From assembly GCA_007125165.1 (NCBI GenBank), contig SLDV01000031.1, positions 1-64,000 on the forward strand: a stretch of 64,000 nucleotides of DNA. Reading direction: 5' to 3'. The stretch comes from Geobacteraceae bacterium (lineage in GTDB: Bacteria > Desulfobacterota > Desulfuromonadia > Desulfuromonadales > Geopsychrobacteraceae). The translations under genes and the position numbers were made by a program. Under the pieces are notes generated by a model. That model was given only the letters and a program-made list of their open reading frames with translations. It was not told where the DNA came from and made no database searches. Positions 1 to 10,144 of this stretch are shown here, piece after piece; position 1 is the stretch's first letter, and every line of letters begins with the position of its first letter.

Positions 1-2
1 AC

Positions 3-836
3 AGCCGCGGCAAAATCATGGCACTGACCGTTGCCGGCTTTCCTCTGGCTGAAGCAACCTTGCCTTTGGCCGCCGGAATTCTCCTGATCTACGGTCATTG
101 GCGCTTGCCATGGCTGGCTGCTGTCGGAATCCTGTTGCTGGTTGCCCTGCCGTTGCTGCTTTATCTCGCACGCTCAGCACCACATCCGCAATCGACATCG
201 AACAGCCAGAGAGATTCAGATCTGAACAGCCTGACACGGGCCGAGGTGTTGCGTGATTCCGGATTCTACCGGCTGCTGCCAGCGGCCCTGGCAAACCCCT
301 TCAGCGTGACCGCAGTACTCTTCCACCAGGCGACCCTGATCGATCTGCGCAACTGGCCGGCAGAGCAGGTTGGTCTTGCCTTCACCGGTTTTGCCGTGGG
401 ACACTTGGCGAGCCTGCTTATTGCCGGTCCGCTGATTGATCGCTTCAGTGCGCAACGCGTCCTGCCCGTCGCTTTACTCCCGTTACTCGCCGGGCTGCTG
501 GTGCTCTCAACTATCAGTGCCAACTGGGCTCTTTATCTTTATCTGCTGTTAACCGGCAGCAGCCTGGGGTGCAGCGGGGCCGCCGGAGGCGCCCTGTGGC
601 CGGAACGATACGGGACCCGCCATCTTGGCGCCATCCGTTCTGTCGCCCAGGCAGTCATGGTCGTTTCGACAGCAGCAGCGCCCGTTCTCGTCGGCCTGCT
701 CCTCGATCTGAGTCACTCAACCGCCTGGGTCGGCCTGTTTTTGTCCAGCGGCGTTGCCACTGCCATTCTTCTGGCCTGGTCGGCCAAGCCTGCGGCAGGC
801 ACTTCTGTCCGGGGAAAATCAGCGCAACGCCCGTAA
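3..836 (+). CDS. MFS transporter, C-terminal part (reading frame open to the window start)
   Basis: Hydrophobic multi-TM protein; in-frame SRGKIMAL upstream of the first ATG indicates the gene starts outside the window. Confidence 0.75.
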   Translation, partial: SRGKIMALTVAGFPLAEATLPLAAGILLIYGHWRLPWLAAVGILLLVALPLLLYLARSAPHPQSTSNSQRDSDLNSLTRAEVLRDSGFYRLLPAALANPFSVTAVLFHQATLIDLRNWPAEQVGLAFTGFAVGHLASLLIAGPLIDRFSAQRVLPVALLPLLAGLLVLSTISANWALYLYLLLTGSSLGCSGAAGGALWPERYGTRHLGAIRSVAQAVMVVSTAAAPVLVGLLLDLSHSTAWVGLFLSSGVATAILLAWSAKPAAGTSVRGKSAQRP

Positions 837-861
837 AGGCCCCTGCTGCGGACTCGATATT

Positions 862-3060
862 TTATTGTGGCTCACCGGCCTGCCTTGACTTACGCTTGCG
901 CAAGCGCTGCACTTCGTGGACGCGCTTTTCCGCCAGCCGGATCTGCTGCTCCTGGCATCCGGCAACATCCTTGCGTGGACGTGGATGATACCGCTCATAG
1001 CTGCCGTCAGATTGCATCTGCCAGCCATTGACACGATCTTCCAGTTGCGCCTCCATCATCTCCAGCAACTGCCGGCGCAAATCGGGAGAACCAACCGGAA
1101 TCAAGGACTCCACCCGATATTCGAGATTGCGCTTCATCGCATCCGCCGAACCGATCAGCAACTCTTCATCCCCGCTATTGTGAAAATAGTAAATACGGGC
1201 ATGTTCAAGAAAGCGGCCGACAATCGATACCACCCGGATATTCTCCGACAACCCGGCGATTCCGGGGCGAATCCGGCAACTGTCGCGCACCAGCAGGTCA
1301 ATCCTGACTCCAGCCTGGGACGCACGATAAAGAGCACGGGCGATCTGCACATCTTCAAGGGCATTCATCTTGAAAAAAATACGCGCCGGTTTTTTGCTGT
1401 TATGTATAGCAATCTCCCGGTCTATTTTATCGAGCAGGGCTTTTTTCAGAATTTTCGGCGCCGGCAGCAGGCACGTATAGTTGCGCTTGGGGGTGAAGCC
1501 GGTGGTCAGATAATTGAACAGTTCAGTCGCATCGCGGCCCACGTCCTTGTCATAGATCAGCAACCCCAGATCAGAATACAGGCGGGCCGTCACCGGATGA
1601 TAGTTGCCGGTGCCGACATGGACATAGCGGCGCAGCCCTTTGAAATCTTCACGAATCACCAGAACCACCTTGGCGTGGGTTTTCAGCCCCACCACACCGT
1701 ACGTGACATGGATGCCCGCCTCTTCCATCCGGGTTGCCAGCTTGACATTGGCCTGTTCATCAAAGCTTGCCTTGAGCTCGACCACCACTGCCACCTGCTT
1801 GCCATTGCGGGCGGCACGAATCAGATAGTTGATAATACCGCTGTTGGGATCAGTGCGGTATAAGGTCATCTTGATGCAACGCACCTTCGGGTCGATGGAC
1901 GCCTCATGCAGAAACCGCTCGACCGACGAAGCAAAGGATTCATAAGGGTGCTGCAGCAGAATCTCACGGTGGTCGCGAATACAATGAAAAATACTGCGCT
2001 CTTTGATCAACAGAGGATGATCGACAGGGTGATGAGGCACATCTTTAAGAGCAGGAAGTTCCAGATGATATAGTTCCCACAGGTCGCGCAGTCCGAGCAA
2101 TCCCTCAGAAGTAAAAACATCCCGTTCTTCGTTGAGCCCGAGTTCCGCTGCCAGACGGCCACGATGATCGGCAGCGATATCGGGGGGCACCTGCAGACGC
2201 ACGATCGGCGCAACCCGGCGATACTGCAGCGTGGTTTCAATCAATTCAAGCAGATCATCGGCATGCTCCTCATCCTTGCTGGTATTGGCGTTACGGGTAA
2301 CACGAAACAGTTCGCAGGCTAGAATCTCCATACCCGGGAACAACAGATCAAGGTTCTGCTCCATCAACTCTTCAAGCAACACATAGCAGTTTCCCTCATG
2401 GCCGACTCGTTGAAAACGGCTGGCTCCGGCTCCGACCGGCACCTTGACCCGAGCCAGAGAAACCTCCTTTTCACCGGGATAACGTAAGGTCACGAAAAGA
2501 TTCAGCGACAAATTAGAAATAAACGGGAAAGGATGGGTCGGATCAACCGATTGCGGCGTGATCAATGGAAAAAGATTGTCATAAAAATAGTCGCGCATCG
2601 TTTGCTGCTCAGCGCGGCTCAGGTCCTGATAGGGAACAATTCTGACGCCTGCTTTTGCAAGGGCCTTGAGCAGGTCTTTGAGGGTCTGCTCCCGTTTGGC
2701 ACTCTGGTTGAGCATCTTCTGATAACAGGCGTCTATCTGCTGTCGGGGTGTGCGTCCGTCAACGGTCACATCCTGAATACCGGCGGCAACCTGCTGTTTG
2801 AGGCCACCGATTCGTTTCATGAAGAACTCATCCATGTTCGAACCGTAAATGGCCAGAAACTTGATCCGTTCCAGCAATGGCAGACGCTGGTCAGCGGCCT
2901 GGTGCAAAACCCGATCATTGAACTCCATCCAGCTCAGTTCGCGGTTGAGGTAAAGAGCAGGGTCGTTCAGATCAAATTCTTTTTTTTCTTCTGTCACCGG
3001 CACCTCCTGATGGGAAGATGATACCGCCGAAACCTGTTCTGGTGAGGATGAGTTGCACAT
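862..3060 (-). CDS. ppk1: Polyphosphate kinase 1
   Basis: YLNRELSWMEFNDRVLHQA, IKMTLYRT, HVGTGNYHPVTARLYSDLG motifs; full length 732 aa. Confidence 0.97.
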   Translation of the reverse strand: MCNSSSPEQVSAVSSSHQEVPVTEEKKEFDLNDPALYLNRELSWMEFNDRVLHQAADQRLPLLERIKFLAIYGSNMDEFFMKRIGGLKQQVAAGIQDVTVDGRTPRQQIDACYQKMLNQSAKREQTLKDLLKALAKAGVRIVPYQDLSRAEQQTMRDYFYDNLFPLITPQSVDPTHPFPFISNLSLNLFVTLRYPGEKEVSLARVKVPVGAGASRFQRVGHEGNCYVLLEELMEQNLDLLFPGMEILACELFRVTRNANTSKDEEHADDLLELIETTLQYRRVAPIVRLQVPPDIAADHRGRLAAELGLNEERDVFTSEGLLGLRDLWELYHLELPALKDVPHHPVDHPLLIKERSIFHCIRDHREILLQHPYESFASSVERFLHEASIDPKVRCIKMTLYRTDPNSGIINYLIRAARNGKQVAVVVELKASFDEQANVKLATRMEEAGIHVTYGVVGLKTHAKVVLVIREDFKGLRRYVHVGTGNYHPVTARLYSDLGLLIYDKDVGRDATELFNYLTTGFTPKRNYTCLLPAPKILKKALLDKIDREIAIHNSKKPARIFFKMNALEDVQIARALYRASQAGVRIDLLVRDSCRIRPGIAGLSENIRVVSIVGRFLEHARIYYFHNSGDEELLIGSADAMKRNLEYRVESLIPVGSPDLRRQLLEMMEAQLEDRVNGWQMQSDGSYERYHPRPRKDVAGCQEQQIRLAEKRVHEVQRLRKRKSRQAGEPQ

Positions 3061-3264
3061 CGGGATACTCCTGCTGTGACATAGATGATGACAATATGCC
3101 GAGTCTCTCCCGTCAATGTAAGGATTGTGTGAGAATCCGGCTGACCAGGCTTATCCCGATGCTACTTCGTCTCCAAAACGGTTTTTCAGGTGTTGATTAT
3201 TTAACAGTAGCAGCAATATGATGTTTGCATAGGCGTTACCCGTTTGTAATGCAAGGAAACCATC

Positions 3265-4830
3265 ATGACCGACACCATCATCACGCCGCCTTCAACAACA
3301 CGGCTGGCGGCAATAGACATAGGCACCAACTCTATTCGTTGTATTGTCGTAGAAACCGATTCACAAGGCAACTTCAGGGTGCTTGACGACGAGAAGGCCC
3401 AGGCGCGCCTGGGGGAAGGCTTAGGCGAAACCGGAAGCATCTGTGAGGCTGCTATTGAGCGGGGCATCGAAGCGCTGTTACGGATGAAACGTATCTGTGC
3501 CGGGCTTGGTGCCGAAGTAGCCGCTGTCGTGGCCACCAGCGCGGTCCGCAAAGCACACAATCGGGTGGCGGTACTGGAGCAGATCAAGGCAGCAACCGGC
3601 CTTGATATCGAGGTGATCAGCGGCGAAAAAGAGGCCGAACTGGCGGCCTTGAGCGTTCACCATAATTTTGACATGGATCAGCAGCGCTTCGCCATGGCCG
3701 ATATCGGCGGCGGCAGTGTGGAGATCGTGATCGCTGTCGGCGATCACACCGAGAGCATTATCTCCCTGGACCTCGGCGCTGTTTTTCTTACCGAAACCTT
3801 TTTTCACCATGACCCGGTCAGCAGCGCCGAACTGGACAAAGTGCGCAAGCTGATCCGCAAGGCATTAAAAGACCACGGAATCGGCAAAGGGTTGGCGGTC
3901 TCCTGTCTGATCGGATCGGGAGGAACCATGACCAATATCGGCAGCATGGTCATGGCCATGCGTGAAGAACAGTACGAATCGGTTCACCGTTATGAGGTAC
4001 TGCATTCTGAAATCATCCACGTGCTTGCCATGCTCTCCCGTAAAACCCAGAAAGAACGGCTGCTGGTGCCCGGTCTGAATCCGGAACGGGCCGACATCAT
4101 TCTTGCCGGCATGCTGGTCGTCGACGAACTCATGCGCCGGACACGCACGAACCTGTTGCGCATCAACGGCCAGGGTATACGCGAAGGGCTCATCCTCCAC
4201 AGCATGCAACAACGCCAACTGCTGCCGCTGAGCACCACGTCACGGCACTGGCGGGACGCCATTCTGGACTTCGGACGTTCCTGTCGTTTTGACGAACAGC
4301 ACGCCGAACAGGTCTGTCGCCTGGGTGAGACTATTTTTATTACCGTTGCCGCCAATTACGATCTTGGCGACCGCCATCGTGACCTGCTCGTGGCCGCCAG
4401 CCTGCTCCATGATATCGGCTATTTTATCAGCTATGACCGGCATCACCGGCACACCTATCATCTCATCCGCCATGCTGATTTGTTTGGTTTTACCCCGCGC
4501 GAGCGCGAGTTGATCGCCAATATCGCCCGCTACCATCGCAAAGCCAAACCCAAAGGAAGCCACGAAAGCTTTGCTGCCTTAAGTGTGAAAGACCAGCAAC
4601 TGGTACGACAACTGGGAGGGATCATCCGCCTCGCCGACGGCCTCGACCGACGCCGCAACCGTCAGGTCGACCGGGTTGAATGTCAATTGACTGATAAAAT
4701 TTTTAAACTAACCCTCAACAGCCCGCGGGAGATGTCGGTCGAACTCTACGGTGCCCGTAGTAAATGCGACCTCTTCGAGCAAGCCTTTGACCGGTCTGTG
4801 CTGGTTTCTGCGAATCATGGTGACGTTTAA
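3265..4830 (+). CDS. ppx: Exopolyphosphatase / GppA family phosphatase with C-terminal HD-like domain
   Basis: AAIDIGTNSIRCIVVE, ADIGGGSVEIVIA, LIGSGGTMTN; C-terminal LLHDIGYFI; divergent from ppk1. Confidence 0.93.
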   Translation: MTDTIITPPSTTRLAAIDIGTNSIRCIVVETDSQGNFRVLDDEKAQARLGEGLGETGSICEAAIERGIEALLRMKRICAGLGAEVAAVVATSAVRKAHNRVAVLEQIKAATGLDIEVISGEKEAELAALSVHHNFDMDQQRFAMADIGGGSVEIVIAVGDHTESIISLDLGAVFLTETFFHHDPVSSAELDKVRKLIRKALKDHGIGKGLAVSCLIGSGGTMTNIGSMVMAMREEQYESVHRYEVLHSEIIHVLAMLSRKTQKERLLVPGLNPERADIILAGMLVVDELMRRTRTNLLRINGQGIREGLILHSMQQRQLLPLSTTSRHWRDAILDFGRSCRFDEQHAEQVCRLGETIFITVAANYDLGDRHRDLLVAASLLHDIGYFISYDRHHRHTYHLIRHADLFGFTPRERELIANIARYHRKAKPKGSHESFAALSVKDQQLVRQLGGIIRLADGLDRRRNRQVDRVECQLTDKIFKLTLNSPREMSVELYGARSKCDLFEQAFDRSVLVSANHGDV

Positions 4831-4851
4831 AGTCTCGACAGCTTTGACACA

Positions 4852-5718
4852 TCACCCATCTTTTCTGCCGTCCGGGTGACGAGTGCCTTTAACCGCTCCC
4901 GGCTTGCCCGTCGTAAAATCATTTTCCATATAATGGATGATATCATCGGTTGAAATCACTTTGGCACAGGTGCTGTTGGCAATTGTCAACGCCCTTTGCT
5001 GATTAGCTGTCGCTGTTGCAACAGCATCACCTACAACCACAACATCATAACCTCGCGAGTTACCTGCGTACGCAGTGCTGAGAACGCATTCATCTGTCCA
5101 CAAACCGACGATCACAATCGTATCAATATCAAGCGCCTTGAGCTTTTCGTCCAGGTAAGATTTTCCCTGCTCATCAAAGGTCCAGAACATATCCAGATGT
5201 TTTCCATGATAGAACCAGCCAGCGGAAATTTCCTCCTCTGTCGGTGCAATTTCTGCTAATGGTTTCACGCCCGGAGCACCGTTAAATACATAAACGGCAT
5301 TTTCCGGGTCTTCCGGACGCAACCCCTTGGGTCCATACCAGCGATCCATGGCATTTGAGATTCCGTCATCATATCTGCGCGTCCAGGAACTCCAGGCAAC
5401 GCACACACCATCGCTCTCTGCTCGCGCCTGACGGAAAGTGCGTACTATTTTCGACATGTTAGGAAGAATATCGCCAGCATAAGGACGGTACTCCTCCTGA
5501 CAGTCGTCCAGCAGCAGGGCGATTCTGCGCGGCCGATCCTGGAGATCCCAGGCGGCCCAAAAAGCCAGTGGGGTTTGATTGGGTCCACCGGGGGTTTTAC
5601 TGTGGTTGTCCATCGGCTGCAGGGCAAGGTCCAGATCGCGATATTTGCGGGGCTGTTGCAGACCTTGTTTGAGTGTCAAGATGTTGCAGTCGCTTTCGAT
5701 CATAATACGCTCCTCCAA
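4852..5718 (-). CDS. Isochorismatase-family cysteine hydrolase
   Basis: IALLLDDCQ and VIVGLWTDECVLSTAYAGNSRGYDVVVVGDAVA motifs. Confidence 0.85.
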   Translation of the reverse strand: MEERIMIESDCNILTLKQGLQQPRKYRDLDLALQPMDNHSKTPGGPNQTPLAFWAAWDLQDRPRRIALLLDDCQEEYRPYAGDILPNMSKIVRTFRQARAESDGVCVAWSSWTRRYDDGISNAMDRWYGPKGLRPEDPENAVYVFNGAPGVKPLAEIAPTEEEISAGWFYHGKHLDMFWTFDEQGKSYLDEKLKALDIDTIVIVGLWTDECVLSTAYAGNSRGYDVVVVGDAVATATANQQRALTIANSTCAKVISTDDIIHYMENDFTTGKPGAVKGTRHPDGRKDG

Positions 5719-5954
5719 AGTTGATCATGTTCCGTAACATCGGAACAAAACAGGAAAAAACGGGGACATAAAAAACGGGGACATAATTCTAATTTTAGAA
5801 GTCTTAATTAGTTTCATGTTCCCGGTTTTGCAACTAATTGAAGGGTAACAGATGACGTGACGATAACAAGTTGAATAGCAGGCAAGATGTGTACGTAAAA
5901 TCGAACACGGAAAGAGCATACGGCTACCATACAGCTACGAAATTAGAAAATTCT

Positions 5955-5992
5955 ACAAAAAAGAAAAAAGGCCACCCCCGCAGGAATGGCCT
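5955..5992 (-). terminator. Rho-independent terminator, minus strand
   Basis: Minus strand AGGCCA-TTCCTGCGGGGG-TGGCCT followed by TTTTTCTTTTTT. Confidence 0.7.
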
Positions 5993-6009
5993 AACTATTT
6001 GTTTTTAAA

Positions 6010-6030
6010 TGGTCGGGGCGAGAGGATTTG
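6010..6030 (-). repeat. Partial duplicate of the tRNA-Pro 3' end
   Basis: Perfect 21-bp copy (tggtcggggcgagaggatttg) of 6202-6222. Confidence 0.9.
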
Positions 6031-6165
6031 CCCACTACGTCACCGCCATCACGGCGGCTCCTGCGTCGGCTCCCCTACGCTCACTGCCGCGGCCGTCCAT
6101 GGCCGCTCTTCTGACATTAAGTCAGCGTTCGCTTCGCTTCAAACCCTCCAACGCCCGAAATATTA

Positions 6166-6192
6166 AAGGCACCACCTGGCGGGTGGTGCCTT
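6166..6192 (-). terminator. Hairpin terminator downstream of tRNA-Pro (may be bidirectional)
   Basis: aaggcaccacc-tggcg-ggtggtgcctt, 11-bp perfect stem; T-rich on both sides. Confidence 0.7.
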
Positions 6193-6201
6193 ATTTTTTA
6201 C

Positions 6202-6278
<77 letters not shown>

Positions 6279-6352
6279 ACATGGTGATCACGGCGACTTT
6301 TTTAGCACCGCTGTCGGCTAAAAGCAAGGGCGATTTACAGGCCGTGATGACT

Positions 6353-6703
6353 TCAATCAATCTGCTGCAGTTGCTTCATCATTATTTCCGCCAGGCCGAT
6401 CCCTCCCTGCCGGGCGGTGGCTCTGGCAATTTCGAGATCCTGCATCTGGATGTAGGTGTCTTCCGCATTGGTGCGCGGAATCAGACCATCGTCGGGAATG
6501 GTATTACGCATCTCTTTATACATCTGTTGAATAAAAATAGCCTCAAACTCCTGGGCTAACTCCTTCATGCGCGCCGGGTCCTGCTGCCCGGCGGACGTGA
6601 CCGAAGGGGCCGCCATATTTGCCTGACGAACGATGTGAGCCGTATCAAAACCGTGATTGATATCCATAAATCTGTCCATTGTCTGCCGCTTCGCGGCGTC
6701 CAT
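6353..6703 (-). CDS. flgJ: Rod-binding protein FlgJ (N-terminal domain only, no muramidase domain)
   Basis: ELAQEFEAIFIQQMYKEMRNTIP rod-binding motif; follows flgI. Confidence 0.85.
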   Translation of the reverse strand: MDAAKRQTMDRFMDINHGFDTAHIVRQANMAAPSVTSAGQQDPARMKELAQEFEAIFIQQMYKEMRNTIPDDGLIPRTNAEDTYIQMQDLEIARATARQGGIGLAEIMMKQLQQID

Positions 6704-6756
6704 CGCTATGCGATGTTATTTGTCCCACTTCCTTACCCCCTACTCCCTACTCCCTA

Positions 6757-7866
6757 CTACAGTACCACCAGATCCGCGTATAGCGCCCCCGACGCCTTGA
6801 TCGCCTGGAAAATCGCGATCAGATCACGCGGGGTGGCACCGATGGCGTTAAGAGCTGCAGCCACGTCACCAATACTTACGCCCTGCTCCATCACCACCAG
6901 ATTCCCCATTTCTTCAATCACTTCGATCTGGGTTTGCGGAACCACAACGGTCTGCCCCTCGGAAAAGGGAAGGGGCTGGGATACCATGGCTGATTCACTG
7001 ATCACCAGATTCAGATTGCCGTGTGAAACCGCCACTGTCGAAATTCTGACACCTTCGCCCATGACAATGGTTCCAGTACGTTCGTTAACAACGATGCGGG
7101 CCAGGGTATCGGGTGTCACTCGAAGCTGTTCGACTTGCGCAACAAACTCAACGACGTTATCACGAAAATAATCCGGCACCTGAATCTTCAGTTGTCCGCC
7201 ATCTACAGAACGCGCCAGAGTTGTGCCGAAATGCTGATTAACAGCATCACGCATCCGTGAAACCGTAGTAAAGTCGGAGTTTTTGAGACGGTAGTTCAAT
7301 ACATTATTTTCACCAAAGACGAAGGGAACCTCCCGCTCAATAAATGCGCCTCCCGGGATGCGCCCTGAAGTCGGATGGTTTTGCTGCACTCTTGCAGCTT
7401 TTCCACCGAAGGCCAGGGAGCCGACCACCAGGGGTCCCTGCGCAACGGCGTAAACATTACCATCGGCAGCGTTCAAAGGTGTCATCAGCAAAGTACCACC
7501 AGCCAGATTATCGGCATCCCCGATGGACGAAACGCTGACATCAATAGTATTACCGGCACGGGCAAAAGGCGGCAGCTCGGCAGTAACGATAACCGCCGCT
7601 ACGTTGTCCACCTTGACCAGCGACGGGTTAACGGCAACTCCCAGACGTTCCATCATATTGACCAGAGACTGAACGGTAAAACGGGTGCTGGCGCTGTCAC
7701 CGGTACCATCTAAACCGACCACCAGTCCGTAACCAACCAACTGATTGCCACGCACACCTTCAAGCTCCGCCAGCTCCTTGATACGCGAGGCCTCGACATG
7801 TGCCGTCAGCAACAACCCCCACACCACCGTTAGAGCTATCAGCAGTTTCGATATTTTTTTTGACAT
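6757..7866 (-). CDS. flgI: Flagellar P-ring protein FlgI
   Basis: RIKELAELEGVRGNQLVGYGLVVGLDGTGDS; start set to MSKKISK with signal peptide. Confidence 0.97.
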   Translation of the reverse strand: MSKKISKLLIALTVVWGLLLTAHVEASRIKELAELEGVRGNQLVGYGLVVGLDGTGDSASTRFTVQSLVNMMERLGVAVNPSLVKVDNVAAVIVTAELPPFARAGNTIDVSVSSIGDADNLAGGTLLMTPLNAADGNVYAVAQGPLVVGSLAFGGKAARVQQNHPTSGRIPGGAFIEREVPFVFGENNVLNYRLKNSDFTTVSRMRDAVNQHFGTTLARSVDGGQLKIQVPDYFRDNVVEFVAQVEQLRVTPDTLARIVVNERTGTIVMGEGVRISTVAVSHGNLNLVISESAMVSQPLPFSEGQTVVVPQTQIEVIEEMGNLVVMEQGVSIGDVAAALNAIGATPRDLIAIFQAIKASGALYADLVVL

Positions 7867-7894
7867 TGTGATACTCCTGTCTACCAGTACCGCA

Positions 7895-8578
7895 CTAGAA
7901 CGGCCACACCTGATCGAGAGCCCTGACCAACCAACCCTGTTGCTGCTTGTCACTGATAACACCCTTGCCTGCATAGGAAATCCGGGCATTGAGAACGTTC
8001 TGTGAATCAACCAGGTTTCGTGCTGACACATCGGAAGGACGAACAATCCCGGTGAGCTGCACAATCTGCATCTCCCTGTTGACGGTCACTGTCTTATTGC
8101 CTTCGATACGCAGATTGCCGTTGGGCAGGATCTCCACCACCTGGGTTGTCAGAGTGGCGGTAAGAGCTTCTTTGCGCTCAGTGCGGCCGCTACCGTCAAA
8201 TTTGTTGCCGGCGTTGGCATTAATCAAGGTAGACGGATTACCACCAATAAAATCACCGATGTCCGTTTCAAGGCCAAACAGATTGGAAATCCCGGCCGAC
8301 ATAGTACTGTTACGCCCGGTCTGGGTTTTGGCTTCCTTGCTGGCGCTGGCAGTTTCAGAAATGACAACGGTAATGATATCGCCAACGGTTGTACCTTTCA
8401 TGTCGGCAAAGATGCCACCACGACTGGTCGTCCATAGTGAACCTGCCGTTTGAGGGGGCGCCGGCTCGGAAATCACCGGTGCAATCGGCTCAACTTCGGT
8501 CAAGTCAACCTTTCCACCCGGTATGGCACATGCGGCAACAAACAGCACTAATGGGGTAATCCATAGATTTTTCAGCAT
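7895..8578 (-). CDS. flgH: Flagellar L-ring lipoprotein FlgH
   Basis: SLWTTSRGGIFADMKGTTVGDIITVVISE; NLRIEGNKTVTVNREMQIVQLTGIVRP. Confidence 0.96.
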   Translation of the reverse strand: MLKNLWITPLVLFVAACAIPGGKVDLTEVEPIAPVISEPAPPQTAGSLWTTSRGGIFADMKGTTVGDIITVVISETASASKEAKTQTGRNSTMSAGISNLFGLETDIGDFIGGNPSTLINANAGNKFDGSGRTERKEALTATLTTQVVEILPNGNLRIEGNKTVTVNREMQIVQLTGIVRPSDVSARNLVDSQNVLNARISYAGKGVISDKQQQGWLVRALDQVWPF

Positions 8579-8580
8579 GA

Positions 8581-9300
8581 CTATAACTCCACTCTCACCA
8601 GTCCGGGAGCAACGACCCGGGTGATCACTTCGCGGGAAGAACCGGTATTGATGACCTTGATTGATTCACCCTCTCGCCCATCCTGACGTGCCTCACCAAT
8701 AGCCGACAGCGTCATTCCGGCTTGTTGCACCTCGATAACAACCCGCTCCCCACGCTTGATCAGGGGCGGAAATTCTATCTGCTGAGCTTGCAGGGGTTCA
8801 CCGTGACGCACAGTACGCCTGACCATTTTGCCGACAGCGTCGGCAACGTCAAAGATCGGTTCAGACAGACGCGAGATGTCCTGATAACGCATTTCTATCT
8901 GGCTTTCTGTGAGCACTTCACCGCGCCGCAGAGATTCCCTGGCCACAGCGATCTCGGCCATCGCCTCGACCTCGATCCGGATCGACTGGTTACTGACAAT
9001 CTGGTCATCGACCCTGGTCATCAGGGCGATACGGCGACTGCCGATGACACCGGGCCGGGCCGGAATCAGTTGATGATCGATACGACCGACCGGTACCTTG
9101 TAGGGCGGCGGAAACTGAACGGATGTGAGACGCAGTTCGACCTGTGGCAACAACGCTGACTGTTCGGCCAGAAAATCGTTGAGTATCTGTTCCATCTCCT
9201 GTTGATCGATCATCACATGGGCCGACTTATCGGCAACGGCAGGACTGATCCCAAATAGCATCAGGAGGCCGGTCAGGAGTGCAAGTTTCAGATATCTCAT
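8581..9300 (-). CDS. flgA: Flagellar P-ring assembly chaperone FlgA
   Basis: SAF-like region RESLRRGEVLTESQIEMRYQDIS; position between flgH and flgG. Confidence 0.9.
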   Translation of the reverse strand: MRYLKLALLTGLLMLFGISPAVADKSAHVMIDQQEMEQILNDFLAEQSALLPQVELRLTSVQFPPPYKVPVGRIDHQLIPARPGVIGSRRIALMTRVDDQIVSNQSIRIEVEAMAEIAVARESLRRGEVLTESQIEMRYQDISRLSEPIFDVADAVGKMVRRTVRHGEPLQAQQIEFPPLIKRGERVVIEVQQAGMTLSAIGEARQDGREGESIKVINTGSSREVITRVVAPGLVRVEL

Positions 9301-9312
9301 GACAAATCCTTA

Positions 9313-10098
9313 TCAGCGAATCAACTGACTGGTTGTTGACAACATCTCGTCAGCGGTTCTGATGGTTTTGGAATTCACCTCATAGGCCCGCTGACCGGCA
9401 ATCATGTTCACCATCTCTTCCATGATATTGACATTGGAGCCTTCCAGAAAGCCCTGCGAGAGAGTGCCAAAGCCAGCTTCACCGGGAGTTCCGGCGACAG
9501 GAGCGCCGGTAGTCGGCGTCTCGGCATAGAGGTTACGCCCCAGGCTGCTGAGCCCCGACGGGTTACCAAAGCGGATCAACTCAATCACACCAACCTCCGT
9601 CGGGGTGCTTTCACCATCCAGGAGGACATCAACGGTCCCGCCGCTGCCGATGGAAATGGTCGTTGACCCTTCCGGAATGACAATTTCTGGAATCAGCGGA
9701 AAGCCGTCGGAGGTCACCAGACGTCCGGTACTGTCCTTTTTCAGGGCCCCTGAGCGCGTATAGGCATCGGTGCCATCAGGAAGAACCACCTGGAAAAAAC
9801 CCGGCCCTTCGATGGCCACGTCCAGTTCATTTTCCGTCTGCTGAAAAACACCGGTGGTAAAGACCTTCTGCACCGCAGCAACGCGGGAGCCCAGTCCGAT
9901 CTGAACACCGGTGGGAACCTCGCCACCGTCAACTCCGGCACCGGCCGCACGGGTGGTTTGATAGAGAATGTCCTGAAAATCGGCGCGGCTTTTCTTGAAG
10001 CCGGAACTGTTGACGTTGGCCAGGTTGTTGGCAATGACATCCATGTTGACCTGTTGTGACTGCATGCCGGTAGCGGCGGTCCAAAGTGCTCTGATCAT
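9313..10098 (-). CDS. flgG: Flagellar distal rod protein FlgG
   Basis: [47 protein letters not shown]. Confidence 0.97.
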   Translation of the reverse strand: MIRALWTAATGMQSQQVNMDVIANNLANVNSSGFKKSRADFQDILYQTTRAAGAGVDGGEVPTGVQIGLGSRVAAVQKVFTTGVFQQTENELDVAIEGPGFFQVVLPDGTDAYTRSGALKKDSTGRLVTSDGFPLIPEIVIPEGSTTISIGSGGTVDVLLDGESTPTEVGVIELIRFGNPSGLSSLGRNLYAETPTTGAPVAGTPGEAGFGTLSQGFLEGSNVNIMEEMVNMIAGQRAYEVNSKTIRTADEMLSTTSQLIR

Positions 10099-10144
10099 GG
10101 TTTTACTCCTTTACTGCATGCGCTTAATCGCTTGTGTTACCCGG

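Noticed and set aside
916-1863. 315-aa plus-strand ORF opposite ppk1
   Set aside because: Antisense to conserved ppk1; no domain or ribosome-binding evidence.
3070-3100. Possible PHO box (minus strand TGTCAT..TGTCAC) upstream of ppk1
   Set aside because: Spacing is 12 rather than the 11 bp expected for PHO-box direct repeats and only two half-sites are present; too weak to call.
7989-8453. 154-aa plus-strand ORF inside flgH
   Set aside because: Antisense to flgH, low-complexity Arg/Ser/Thr-rich translation.
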